Made by a program: the position numbers and the translations under genes. The notes below the pieces were generated by a model. The model made no database searches, was not told the DNA's origin, and saw nothing but the letters and a program-made list of their open reading frames with translations. Shown piece after piece: positions 1-7,101 of a DNA stretch of 9,981 nt. This DNA comes from Saprospiraceae bacterium (GTDB lineage: Bacteria > Bacteroidota > Bacteroidia > Chitinophagales > Saprospiraceae): positions 1 through 9,981 of the forward strand of contig JALVEG010000344.1 in assembly GCA_027031145.1 (NCBI GenBank), given 5' to 3'. Within the stretch, counting starts at the first letter, position 1, and the number at the start of each line of letters is the position of its first letter.

Positions 1-2172
1 CCTTCTGTCCCCTTCACCTCTTTCTTCTCTCTCTTTGATGTAATCAGGTTTAGGTAGTAATGCTTTACGGCTCAATCTGAGTTTTTTTGTTTTAGGATCT
101 ATATCAATCAACTTAACTCTGAATTTATCACCGACATTTACAGCATCTTCAACATTTTCAATTCTTGAATAAGATAACTCGGAAACATGTACCAAACCGC
201 TTTTCTTACCTAAGAAATCTACAAATACACCATAGGGCATTACCGTTTTTACAACGGCATCAAATTCATCTCCTATTTGGGGTTTGTATGTGATCTCTTT
301 TATAATTTTAATTGCAGCTTCAATATCATCTTTATTAGAACTGAAAACATGGACAAGTCCCCTGTCTTCTTCTTCTGTTATTGTAATGGTTGTGTTTGTG
401 GTTTTTTGGATTTCCTGAATTACTTTTCCTCCCGGTCCTATTACTTCACCGATTTGATCGGTCTTGATTTCAACTACGCTTATTCTTGGAGCATGAGGTT
501 TTAGATCCTCTCTCGGCGCATCAATTGTTTTGTTCATTTCATTGAGGATGTGCGCTCTTCCTTCCTTTGCCTGAAGCAAAGCATTTTCCAGGATTTCATA
601 AGGCAAGCCGTCTATTTTGATATCCATTTGACAGGCTACAATTCCGTTTTTAGTTCCTGTAACTTTAAAATCCATATCTCCGATAGCGTCTTCATCTCCC
701 AATATATCAGAAAGAACAACAAATTTTTCGCCATCAGTAATCAAACCCATTGCTATTCCGCTAACTCCTTCCTTGATTGGAACTCCGGCATCCATCAATG
801 CCATAGAACCACTACATACGGTAGCCATTGAAGAAGATCCGTTTGATTCCAATACATCAGAAGTGATTCTGATTGTATAGGGGAAATCTTCCGGTAAGAC
901 TTTTCTAAGTGATCTGCCCGCCAAATTACCATGTCCGACTTCTCTACGTCCGGGACCTCTCATCGGTTTAACTTCACCAACCGAAAATCCGGGAAATGAG
1001 TAATGCAAAATGAAATCATCATAATATGAATTCAATGCATTGTCAACCATGATTTGATCCATCTTAGTTCCTAATGTAAGGATAGATAAAACCTGTGTTT
1101 CTCCCCGGGTGAAAACAGCAGAACCATGACTTGAAGGGATAAGGTCGACTTCTGACCATATATTTCTGATCTCATCAGGTTTTCTTCCGTCCATTCTGAT
1201 ATTTTCATCCAAAATAAGCTTTCTGAAAATCTCTTTTTTGATTTTATCAAAATAAGTTGAGATCAATTCTGAATTTTCTTCATACCATTCATCTCCTTTT
1301 TCTTCTTTGAGGTTTTCTTTTAATTCTTTTTCTATTTCTTTCAGCTGTTTTTTCCTTGTTAATTTATCCATAGCTCCTCTGGCTATGCTTTCAATTTTAT
1401 CGCTGATGTTTTTCTCTACAATTTCTTTAAGTTCTGGACTGTCCGGCTGTTCTTCAGGCTCTCTTTTTATCAAAGCTTTATCTCCAACTAATTTAGCCAA
1501 ATCCAACTGTGCTTCCACTTGTGTTTTTATTGCATCGTGGGCAACCTTTATAGCTTCTACGATTTCAATCTCACTAACCTCGTCAGCTTCACCTTCTACC
1601 ATCATTACATTATCTTTAGTTGCTGCAACGATTAGATCAAGTCTGGCATTTTCAAGTTGATCCCTTTTAGGGTTGATTTGATATTCTCCATCGATTTTTG
1701 CCACCCTTACTTCAGAAATAGGTCCTTCCCATGGAATATCAGATACGCTTAAAGCACTGGAAGCAGCTAAAGCAGCCAATGCATCAGGCATTACTCCGTC
1801 TTCAGCTGAAAGTAAAGTAATGTAAACCTGTGTTTCATTCATGTATCCGTCAGGAAACAAAGGCCTTAATGCCCTGTCAACTAATCTTGATACCAATATT
1901 TCATTATCAGATAATCTTCCTTCTCTTCTAAAGAAATTACCGGGAATCCTTCCGGCAGATGCGAATTTTTCCTGATAGTCTACGGAAAGAGGAAAGAATG
2001 ATTGGTTTTCTTTTGCTTCTCTGGCAGAAACCACTGTTGCCAATAATATAGTTTTCCCAATAGTTACTGTAACCGAACCATCAGCCTGATCAGCCAATTT
2101 TCCTGTTTCAATAATAACATCGTTTCCATTTGGCATTGTAAATGAAATGGAAATTCCTTGTTTTTTACCCAT
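1..2172 (-). CDS. pnp: Polynucleotide phosphorylase (PNPase), 3' end beyond the window
   Basis: Exoribonuclease that degrades RNA 3' to 5' using phosphate and releases nucleoside diphosphates; a homotrimer in the cytoplasm, central to mRNA decay. The window gives 724 codons reading MGKKQGISIS onward and still open at the left edge. Domains in order: first RNase PH core (about residues 8-145) with the FFRR RNA-contact loop at 80-83; linker and helical domain (about 150-320); second, catalytic RNase PH core (about 325-545) with NGSSS at 454-458 and the Asp-rich stretch LGDEDAIGDMDF at 491-502; KH domain with IGPGG at 588-592; S1 domain (about 632-703) with PYGVFVDF at 656-663. The charged tail continues past the edge. 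The E. coli enzyme is 711 residues, so only a short tail should be missing. The start at 2172 has no Shine-Dalgarno, only A/T-rich sequence upstream, as is usual in Bacteroidota. It follows rpsO by 109 bases and is probably cotranscribed with it. Identification is secure. Confidence 0.98.
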   Translation of the reverse strand, partial: MGKKQGISISFTMPNGNDVIIETGKLADQADGSVTVTIGKTILLATVVSAREAKENQSFFPLSVDYQEKFASAGRIPGNFFRREGRLSDNEILVSRLVDRALRPLFPDGYMNETQVYITLLSAEDGVMPDALAALAASSALSVSDIPWEGPISEVRVAKIDGEYQINPKRDQLENARLDLIVAATKDNVMMVEGEADEVSEIEIVEAIKVAHDAIKTQVEAQLDLAKLVGDKALIKREPEEQPDSPELKEIVEKNISDKIESIARGAMDKLTRKKQLKEIEKELKENLKEEKGDEWYEENSELISTYFDKIKKEIFRKLILDENIRMDGRKPDEIRNIWSEVDLIPSSHGSAVFTRGETQVLSILTLGTKMDQIMVDNALNSYYDDFILHYSFPGFSVGEVKPMRGPGRREVGHGNLAGRSLRKVLPEDFPYTIRITSDVLESNGSSSMATVCSGSMALMDAGVPIKEGVSGIAMGLITDGEKFVVLSDILGDEDAIGDMDFKVTGTKNGIVACQMDIKIDGLPYEILENALLQAKEGRAHILNEMNKTIDAPREDLKPHAPRISVVEIKTDQIGEVIGPGGKVIQEIQKTTNTTITITEEEDRGLVHVFSSNKDDIEAAIKIIKEITYKPQIGDEFDAVVKTVMPYGVFVDFLGKKSGLVHVSELSYSRIENVEDAVNVGDKFRVKLIDIDPKTKKLRLSRKALLPKPDYIKEREERGEGDRR

Positions 2173-2218
2173 AATAATAATTAAATTTTAATTGCACCTT
2201 ATTTGAAATGCACTTTGA

Positions 2219-2239
2219 TGCGGAAAATAGTTTGCCGCA
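2219..2239 (-). other. Hairpin between rpsO and pnp
   Basis: Inverted repeat TGCGG/CCGCA (2219-2223 with 2235-2239), extendable inward by an AAA/TTT match around an ATAG loop with one bulged base. It is the only GC-rich patch in the 109-base rpsO-pnp spacer. No U-run follows it on the minus strand, so it is not a standard intrinsic terminator. In E. coli this spacer carries a terminator and an RNase III processing site that controls pnp; a similar processing role here is an inference from position only. Confidence 0.4.
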
Positions 2240-2281
2240 ATAAATAAAAAATATAGTTAATTTGATAAACTAAGAATTGAA

Positions 2282-2557
2282 TTATTTTCTGATTCCTAAT
2301 TTTTCAATTAATTCTCTGTATCCTACGATATCTTTTCTCATAAGATATTTTAGAAATCTCTTTCTTTTACCAACTTTAGTCAAAAGTGCTCTTCTGCTTA
2401 CCTGGTCCTTTTTGTTTTCATTAAGGTGATGTGAAAGTATTTTAATCTCTTCGGTAAGTAATGCTACTTGTCCTTCAATTGAACCGGTATTGGTGTCTGA
2501 TCCACCAAATTCTTTAAAAATTTCTTTTTTCTTTTTTGAATCTAATAATACGCTCAT
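2282..2557 (-). CDS. rpsO: 30S ribosomal protein S15
   Basis: Primary 16S rRNA-binding protein of the small subunit. It binds the central domain (helices 20-22) early in 30S assembly and also takes part in an intersubunit bridge. The product is 91 residues, close to the usual 89. Family landmarks are visible: FGGSDTNTGSIEGQVALLT at 17-35, LSHHLNENKKD at 41-51 including the conserved His pair, and the basic stretch KVGKRKRFLKYL at 61-72. The start is fixed by the conserved N-terminus (MSVLLDSKKK). It is the first gene of the rpsO-pnp unit; a consensus promoter lies about 50 bases upstream, giving a leader of roughly 40 bases. In many bacteria S15 represses its own translation through a leader structure, but I cannot identify such a structure with confidence here. 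Confidence 0.98.
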   Translation of the reverse strand: MSVLLDSKKKKEIFKEFGGSDTNTGSIEGQVALLTEEIKILSHHLNENKKDQVSRRALLTKVGKRKRFLKYLMRKDIVGYRELIEKLGIRK

Positions 2558-2605
2558 TTTATTTGTTTTTACTAAGTTTAATTACGAAAATCTTCATTAG
2601 CGCCG

Positions 2606-2637
2606 CAAAGGTACTATTTATTTAATAAATAATACAA
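2606..2637 (-). promoter_or_regulatory. Promoter of rpsO-pnp (Bacteroidota type)
   Basis: Read on the minus strand there is TTG (2637-2635), a 21-base spacer, then TACCTTTG (2613-2606). This is an exact match to the Bacteroidota -7 element TAnnTTTG at the accepted spacing from a -33 element. Transcription would begin near 2598-2600, leaving about 40 bases before the rpsO start. A T9-G-A7 tract just upstream (2655-2673) could act as an AT-rich upstream element. Confidence 0.75.
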
Positions 2638-2724
2638 TCCATTTAAATATATTTCTTTTTTTTTGAAAAAAAGCCCTGTTTACGGTGTTTTTCTGAATTA
2701 TCACAAAGATTAATACAATTTAAT

Positions 2725-2750
2725 ATTGTTTTTGTTTTGAAAACAACAAT
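2725..2750. repeat. Odd-centred palindrome, possible operator
   Basis: TTGTTTT-G-AAAACAA (2732-2746) is a perfect 7+7 palindrome around one base. It is flanked by a further ATTG/CAAT match (2725-2728 with 2747-2750) after a 3-base offset. It lies about 110 bases upstream of the rpsO promoter -7 box, between divergent genes. A regulator site is possible, but AT-rich DNA yields such palindromes by chance. Confidence 0.3.
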
Positions 2751-2971
2751 TTTAACAGCAAATTTTATAGTTTATTTTAAACAATTGAGGTTGCTCATGC
2801 ATGTTATTTTAGTCAAAGCGATTATATCTAAGCAATAATAAAAAAAATATTAGTATCTGATTTTTTACGCAGAGCACCGGAGTATAAAACCGATGTAGTT
2901 TTAACGATCTGTGTCAAAATTAATACGTGTTTTGCTGAATTTTTAATAAAAAACTTAAAATTTATTTAAAA

Positions 2972-3010
2972 AATCTATTTTTTTACTTGATTTTTTAAAA
3001 AAAATAGATT
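2972..3010. repeat. 13-bp inverted repeat upstream of the sigma factor gene
   Basis: The left arm AATCTA plus seven T (2972-2984) pairs perfectly with seven A plus TAGATT (2998-3010) across a 13-base loop. This is the longest inverted repeat I found in the window. It lies about 190 bases upstream of the sigma factor start. It could be a hairpin in a long leader, the terminator of an unseen transcript, or an AT-rich binding site. The T and A runs make up half the match, which weakens the case for function. Confidence 0.4.
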
Positions 3011-3201
3011 ATACGAAATTATTTTTAAAAAATCAATGTTAATACTAATAATGAATATATTTTTTTTTAAATAATTTTATATAAATATTAATAAATAAAG
3101 TATCTGGTCAGATAGATTGTTTTTGAAAAGATAAAAGTGTTTGTTTAGTCAAAATGATTTTAAATAAGTAGTTATAAAATAAAAAGGGAAAATTCTAATA
3201 A

Positions 3202-4062
3202 ATGCGCCAGTTAAAAATAGAAAATAAAATCACAAACAGAGAAAGTGTTTCACTCGACAGATATTTGAGTGACATAAGCAAACTTGATCTGTTAACTCCT
3301 GAGGAGGAGGCGGAATTGGCTGCTCGTATTAGAAATGGAGATGAAGAGGCGTTGGAAAAATTAACTAAATCAAATTTAAGATTTGTCGTTTCAGTTGCAA
3401 AGCAATATCAAAATCAGGGATTGTCTCTGAGCGATTTGATAAATGAAGGAAATGTCGGGCTTATTAAAGCTGCAAAACGTTTTGATGAAACAAAAGGTTT
3501 TAAATTTATTTCGTATGCAGTATGGTGGATACGACAGTCTATTTTGCAGGCAATAGTTGAATATAGCAGGATAGTAAGACTCCCTGTCAACAAAGTTACC
3601 ACATATAATAAGGTGCAGCAGGCATATTCGTCATTTGTTCAGGAGTTTGAAAGAGCTCCCACCAATGAAGAATTGGCAGAAGTACTGAATATGACGCCAA
3701 AGCAGGTAAATGATATCTTAAGCATTGGAAATAAACATGTTTCTTTTGATGCTCCGGTTTCCAATGAGGATAGCGATGCAACCCTTATAGATTTTTATGT
3801 CCAGTCCGATTATGAACAAACGGATCGAAAACTTATTGAAGAATCTATGTCGGAGGATGTAGATATAAATTTATCTGTTCTTAGTCCAAGAGAAAAAGCC
3901 ATTTTGAAAGCCTATTATGGATTAGGAGAATTTCAGGAAATGAATTTGGAAGAAATAGGGGATATGTTCAATCTTACAAGAGAGAGGGTTCGTCAAATAA
4001 AAGAAAGGTCTATCCGGAAACTTAGGAAATCATTTAAAAGAGGTGTTTTTCGAAAATATTAA
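3202..4062 (+). CDS. RpoD-like group 1/2 sigma-70 factor, Bacteroidota type
   Basis: RNA polymerase sigma subunit for promoter recognition and melting. The 286-residue product starts MRQLKI, the hallmark N-terminus of the Bacteroidota primary sigma, which lacks region 1.1. Region 1.2 covers about 15-45 (LLTPEEEAELAARIRNGD). Region 2 covers about 50-120, with NLRFVVSVAKQYQNQGLSL (58-76) and RFDETKGFKFISYAVWWIRQ (93-112), almost the family consensus. Region 3 covers about 128-205 and region 4 about 225-275, with the helix-turn-helix LTRERVRQIKERSIRKL (258-274). After about residue 118 it departs from the consensus: AIVEYSRIVRLPVNKVTTYNKV (118-139) where ALAEQSRIVRLPLNKIGS is usual; FDAPVSNEDSDATLIDF in place of the normal MDAPL segment; and an ending FRKY without the usual YLG. 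It may be the housekeeping sigma of a divergent lineage or a second, RpoD-like paralogue, so I leave the symbol blank. It is transcribed away from rpsO and converges on porX. A weak AAGGGA lies 14 bases before the ATG. Confidence 0.93.
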   Translation: MRQLKIENKITNRESVSLDRYLSDISKLDLLTPEEEAELAARIRNGDEEALEKLTKSNLRFVVSVAKQYQNQGLSLSDLINEGNVGLIKAAKRFDETKGFKFISYAVWWIRQSILQAIVEYSRIVRLPVNKVTTYNKVQQAYSSFVQEFERAPTNEELAEVLNMTPKQVNDILSIGNKHVSFDAPVSNEDSDATLIDFYVQSDYEQTDRKLIEESMSEDVDINLSVLSPREKAILKAYYGLGEFQEMNLEEIGDMFNLTRERVRQIKERSIRKLRKSFKRGVFRKY

Positions 4063-4080
4063 ACCATTTTGGTTTCTTAA
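4061..4080 (+). terminator. Possible weak terminator at the end of the sigma factor gene
   Basis: AAACCA (4061-4066) and TGGTTT (4070-4075) form a 6-bp stem with a 3-base loop, overlapping the stop codon and followed by a short T-rich stretch. GC content is low and the U-run is interrupted, so efficiency would be modest. Confidence 0.35.
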
Positions 4081-4084
4081 TTAT

Positions 4085-4139
4085 TGAATCCAGTTTGTTG
4101 AAGGATAAATATTTCACCCAACAAAGATTATTTGATTCA
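4085..4139. terminator. Nested inverted repeats between convergent genes, possible bidirectional terminator
   Basis: The inner stem TTTGTTG/CAACAAA (4094-4100 with 4119-4125) lies inside an outer stem TGAATC/GATTCA (4085-4090 with 4134-4139). It occupies the 106-base gap where the sigma factor gene and porX converge, the place a shared terminator is expected. There is no clean U-run immediately after the stem in either direction, so this is a positional inference. Confidence 0.35.
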
Positions 4140-4168
4140 CAACAATTTATATTACAGATTTTTATTAT

Positions 4169-5725
4169 TTATCTCGACTTTAAAGAAATAACAGGACATA
4201 TCATTTCTTCCATTGATATACCTCCATGCTGGAATGTGTCATTATAAAGCCTGTTGTAATAATTGTAGTTGTTTGGATAAAGAAAATAATAATCTTCTTT
4301 GGCAAAAATAAATCGTGAACTAACATATGGCGTTGGTAATCCTGCTTTTTCAGGTTTGTCGATTAAAAATACATTCTTTTTATCAAATTGAAGATTTTTT
4401 CCTGTCTTATATCTTAAATTGGTAGTAGTTTCTTTGTCTCCTATTACTTTTGATGGTCTTTTTACTCTTATGGTTCCGTGGTCTGTGGTTATTATTATCC
4501 TTATATTTTTATTGCTTAAATATTTTAAAGTTTCAAATAAAGGAGAGTTTTTAAACCATGATAAAGTCAATGATCTATATCCTTTTTCATCACTTGCCAA
4601 TGCTTTTAAAACATCCATCTCGGTTCTGGCATGTGAAAGCATGTCTATAAAATTGTATACTAAGACTGTCAAATCATAATTTAGAATATTGCTTGCATTT
4701 TCATAGACTTGTTTTGCAACTTTAGTATTCAGGATTTTAACATATTGGTGCTTAATATTTTTTCTGAATACTCTTTTTATTTGTTCGATTAATAAATCTT
4801 CCTCATGTAAATTTTTTCCTCCTTCTTCAAAATCATTAACCCACCAATCAGGATATTTTTTTGCTATATCTCCCGGTAACAGACCGGCAAATATTGAATT
4901 TCTGCTGTATTGAGTAGTCGTTGGAAGAATACTGAAAAAAGCATTCTCGCTTTCTTTTCTATAATATTGAAGAATCAAAGGTTCTAATATTTTCCATTGA
5001 TCAAATCTTAAATTATCGAGTAAAAACATGACAGTAGGAACCTTTTCTTCTATTTTAGGGAACACATATTCCTGCATCAATTCATGGGAAAGTACCGGTT
5101 TATTTTCATTGTTCTCAATCCAATTTAAATAGTTTCTGGATATAAATCTTGAAAATTCCGAATTAGCTTCGTTTTTCTGCATTGAAAGGATGTCTGACAT
5201 TTCCACTACATTGCTATTGTCAAGTTTTATTTCCCATTTCACCAGTTTCAAATATGTGGTAACCCAATCCTGATAATTCATTCCACTTCCGATATCCATA
5301 AGCATTGTTCTGAATTCCTGTTGGTAATCAGATGCAGTTTTTTCTTTTATCAATCTGTTGTTATCGATGATTTTTTTTAAACTAAGCAGTATTTGATTTG
5401 GATTTACGGGTTTTATCAAATAATCATCGATTTGAGAACCGATGGCTTCTTCCATGATGTTTTCTGTCTCATTTTTTGTGATCATTACAACAGGGATAAT
5501 TGGTCTTATTTCTTTTATTTTTTCCAGAGTCTCCAATCCGGTCAGCCCCGGCATTGACTCATCAAGAAAAACAATGTCAATATCTTCATCTTTTTTAAGT
5601 ATATCAAGGGCATCATAACCATTACTTATTGTAGTGACGTTATAACCTTTTTTATTTAAAAAGAATAGTTGAGGTTTAAGAGTCTCAATTTCATCATCAA
5701 CCCATAATATTTTTATTTCAGCCAT
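4169..5725 (-). CDS. porX: PorX, T9SS response regulator with PglZ phosphatase-like domain
   Basis: Response regulator that controls type IX secretion; in Porphyromonas and Flavobacterium it works with the histidine kinase PorY and the sigma factor SigP. The 518-residue product has a CheY-like receiver at 1-120 with acidic pocket D10/D11, phosphoacceptor D55 (FLDESMPG), T83 and K105. Helices (about 120-215) link this to a PglZ domain of the alkaline phosphatase superfamily. The PglZ metal-site residues appear intact: D237 (LLDNLRFDQW), T271 (LPTTTQYSRN, the nucleophile position), D361 and H365 (NFIDMLSHAR), D415 and H416 (TTDHGT) and H500 (FQHGG). Length and order match PorX throughout. There is no DNA-binding domain, in line with the family. 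The start at 5725 gives the conserved MAEIKILWVDDE. Its divergent neighbour is an HD phosphohydrolase gene, 75 bases away. A minus-strand TAAGTTTA (5770-5763) is a one-mismatch -7 candidate but has no good -33 partner. Zinc binding and oligonucleotide phosphodiesterase activity are known for PorX; here they are inferred. Confidence 0.95.
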   Translation of the reverse strand: MAEIKILWVDDEIETLKPQLFFLNKKGYNVTTISNGYDALDILKKDEDIDIVFLDESMPGLTGLETLEKIKEIRPIIPVVMITKNETENIMEEAIGSQIDDYLIKPVNPNQILLSLKKIIDNNRLIKEKTASDYQQEFRTMLMDIGSGMNYQDWVTTYLKLVKWEIKLDNSNVVEMSDILSMQKNEANSEFSRFISRNYLNWIENNENKPVLSHELMQEYVFPKIEEKVPTVMFLLDNLRFDQWKILEPLILQYYRKESENAFFSILPTTTQYSRNSIFAGLLPGDIAKKYPDWWVNDFEEGGKNLHEEDLLIEQIKRVFRKNIKHQYVKILNTKVAKQVYENASNILNYDLTVLVYNFIDMLSHARTEMDVLKALASDEKGYRSLTLSWFKNSPLFETLKYLSNKNIRIIITTDHGTIRVKRPSKVIGDKETTTNLRYKTGKNLQFDKKNVFLIDKPEKAGLPTPYVSSRFIFAKEDYYFLYPNNYNYYNRLYNDTFQHGGISMEEMICPVISLKSR

Positions 5726-5749
5726 TTTATATATTTTGATAGTTATTAT

Positions 5750-5780
5750 TTTGAAAGAACAATAAACTTAACGACATTTG
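5750..5780 (+). promoter_or_regulatory. Promoter of the HD phosphohydrolase gene
   Basis: TTTG (5750-5753), a 19-base spacer, then GACATTTG (5773-5780). The second element matches TAnnTTTG at all but its first base. Transcription would start near 5787, leaving a leader of only about 14 bases before the ATG at 5801. Confidence 0.6.
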
Positions 5781-5800
5781 TATAATATATATTTTCATTT

Positions 5801-6985
5801 ATGAATAAAAAGAAAATTTTTAATGATCCTTTGTATGGATTGATTGGTTTTGATCATGAAATTATTTACAAACTAATAGATCATCCGTTTTTCCAGAGAT
5901 TGAGAAGAATAAAACAAATGGGTTTGGCGGATTATGTTTACCCCAGTGCAAATCATACCCGTTTTTCTCATAGTTTAGGAGCATTATATCTGTTGAAGAA
6001 ATCGATTGAAACATTGAAATGGAAAGGTGTGGAGATCAGTGATGAAGAATATAAGGCTGCGAGTATAAGTATTTTGCTTCATGATATCGGGCATTCTCCG
6101 TTTTCACATTCTCTGGAGAAAGTTTTTTTACCATTGAGTCATGAAGAAATGTCCTTGAAACTTATGCATAAGTTAAATGATGAATTTGACGGTGAACTGG
6201 AGATGGCTATCCAAATGTTTCAAGGTAAATACCACAGACAATTCTTTCATCAATTAATCTCAGGACAGGTTGATGTTGATCGTCTCGATTATCTGACAAG
6301 GGATAGTTTTTTTACCGGTGTTGCAGAAGGAGTTGTAGGTTATGACAGAATTATTAAGATGTTTAATGTTATTGAGGATAAATTGGTGATTGAAGAAAAA
6401 GGAGTGTATTCCATTGAGAAATTTCTAATAGCAAGAAAAATTATGTATTGGCAGGTATATATGCATAAAACATCGATAGTTGCAGATAAAATGTTGAATA
6501 TTTTATTAAATTATACCCTAAATGAAGCACATGAAAAAGATTTTAACTTATTACCGGAAAGCTTGAAAGTTTTTAAAGAAATTGAAGATATTGAAGACAA
6601 GGTTCTCAAATTAACTAAAATTGATGATTCGGATATTGTTTTTGCATTAAAAAATCTGGTTAGATCAGGTGATGAATTAATTTGGTTTCTATCAAACGGG
6701 TTGCTGAAGAGAAAGTTGCTAAAGATAATATTTACAGACTCCAAAATTGATAAAGAAAATATCAATACTCTGATTTCTAAAAGTGAATTAAGCAAATCAT
6801 TGAGTGATAAAACCAAAGAAAAACTCTTCATTACCGGTTCAGAGGTTAATGATATTTATAATAGTAATATTGATGATGAGATATTGATTTTGTCAAAAAA
6901 CGGGGAAATTGAACCAATAAGTAAATATATCCAATTTCTGGCAAACATGTATAAAAGTGTTAAATATTTTGGAATTTATATATAG
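5801..6985 (+). CDS. HD-domain phosphohydrolase (dGTPase-like)
   Basis: Member of the HD metal-dependent phosphohydrolase superfamily, in the branch that includes SAMHD1-like and dGTPase-like bacterial proteins such as Bacillus YwfO. The likely reaction is removal of triphosphate from (d)NTPs, but substrate cannot be told from sequence. The 394-residue product (family about 400) starts with a typical N-terminus, IFNDPLYGLIGFDHE. Metal ligands are all visible: H52 in NHTRFSHSLG, H94-D95 in LLHDIGHSPFSH and D158/D160 in QVDVDRLDYLTRDS. GHSPFSH (97-103) supplies the further active-site histidines. The C-terminal half is helical and poorly conserved. There is no signal peptide or membrane segment, so it is cytoplasmic. 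It is divergent from porX; the same pairing occurs in other Bacteroidota, where this gene is often followed by lpx genes, but here the next gene is an OmpA-family gene. A consensus promoter for that gene overlaps its last codons. Confidence 0.9.
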   Translation: MNKKKIFNDPLYGLIGFDHEIIYKLIDHPFFQRLRRIKQMGLADYVYPSANHTRFSHSLGALYLLKKSIETLKWKGVEISDEEYKAASISILLHDIGHSPFSHSLEKVFLPLSHEEMSLKLMHKLNDEFDGELEMAIQMFQGKYHRQFFHQLISGQVDVDRLDYLTRDSFFTGVAEGVVGYDRIIKMFNVIEDKLVIEEKGVYSIEKFLIARKIMYWQVYMHKTSIVADKMLNILLNYTLNEAHEKDFNLLPESLKVFKEIEDIEDKVLKLTKIDDSDIVFALKNLVRSGDELIWFLSNGLLKRKLLKIIFTDSKIDKENINTLISKSELSKSLSDKTKEKLFITGSEVNDIYNSNIDDEILILSKNGEIEPISKYIQFLANMYKSVKYFGIYI

Positions 6986-6999
6986 TATACATATCTTTG
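6968..6999 (+). promoter_or_regulatory. Consensus promoter of the OmpA-family gene
   Basis: TTTG (6968-6971), a 20-base spacer, then TATCTTTG (6992-6999), an exact match to the Bacteroidota -33/-7 consensus. The -33 element lies inside the final codons of the HD gene. Start of transcription is expected near 7006, giving a leader of about 95 bases, so the OmpA gene need not depend on read-through. Confidence 0.75.
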
Positions 7000-7101
7000 T
7001 ATTATTGTTTTATTAATTTATCAGATAGGATGTTTTTTGATTTAAAATATTTCTAACTGGTGATTTGTTAATTATTTAAATAGATTAAAAATTGTTTTAT
7101 T

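Larger units (their letters stand above)
2558..3201. other. AT-rich divergent spacer between rpsO and the sigma factor gene
   Basis: These 644 bases hold no credible coding region. The left part contains the rpsO leader and promoter. The rest is very AT-rich, with long A and T runs and several inverted repeats: 2655-2673, 2725-2750, 2885-2903 (TAAAAC/GTTTTA around a 7-base loop) and 2972-3010. A small island of more balanced composition lies at about 2866-2915. I found no convincing TAnnTTTG promoter for the plus-strand sigma factor gene; the nearest is TGTTTTTG at 3118-3125, with one mismatch and no good partner element. No tRNA-like cloverleaf was seen. Confidence 0.7.

Noticed and set aside
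277..1660. Plus-strand open frames at 277-504, 550-831 and 1307-1660
   Set aside because: All lie antisense within the unmistakable pnp reading frame; their products are Phe/Ser/Cys-rich without recognisable domains.
2915..2922. Minus-strand TAATTTTG, an exact TAnnTTTG match upstream of rpsO
   Set aside because: No TTG or TTTG at 19-21 bases upstream, and it is more than 350 bases from rpsO; expected by chance in AT-rich DNA.
2558..3201. tRNA or riboswitch in the long spacer
   Set aside because: I could not build a cloverleaf or match a known riboswitch core; only simple AT-rich stems are present.
3414..3781. Minus-strand frames at 3414-3602 and 3596-3781
   Set aside because: Antisense to conserved sigma factor regions 2 and 3; no family resemblance.
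4419..4679. Plus-strand frame at 4419-4679
   Set aside because: Antisense to the PglZ domain of porX; its hydrophobic look comes from the complement of that gene.
6511..6831. Minus-strand 106-codon frame
   Set aside because: Lies inside the HD phosphohydrolase gene, whose frame is continuous and well supported.
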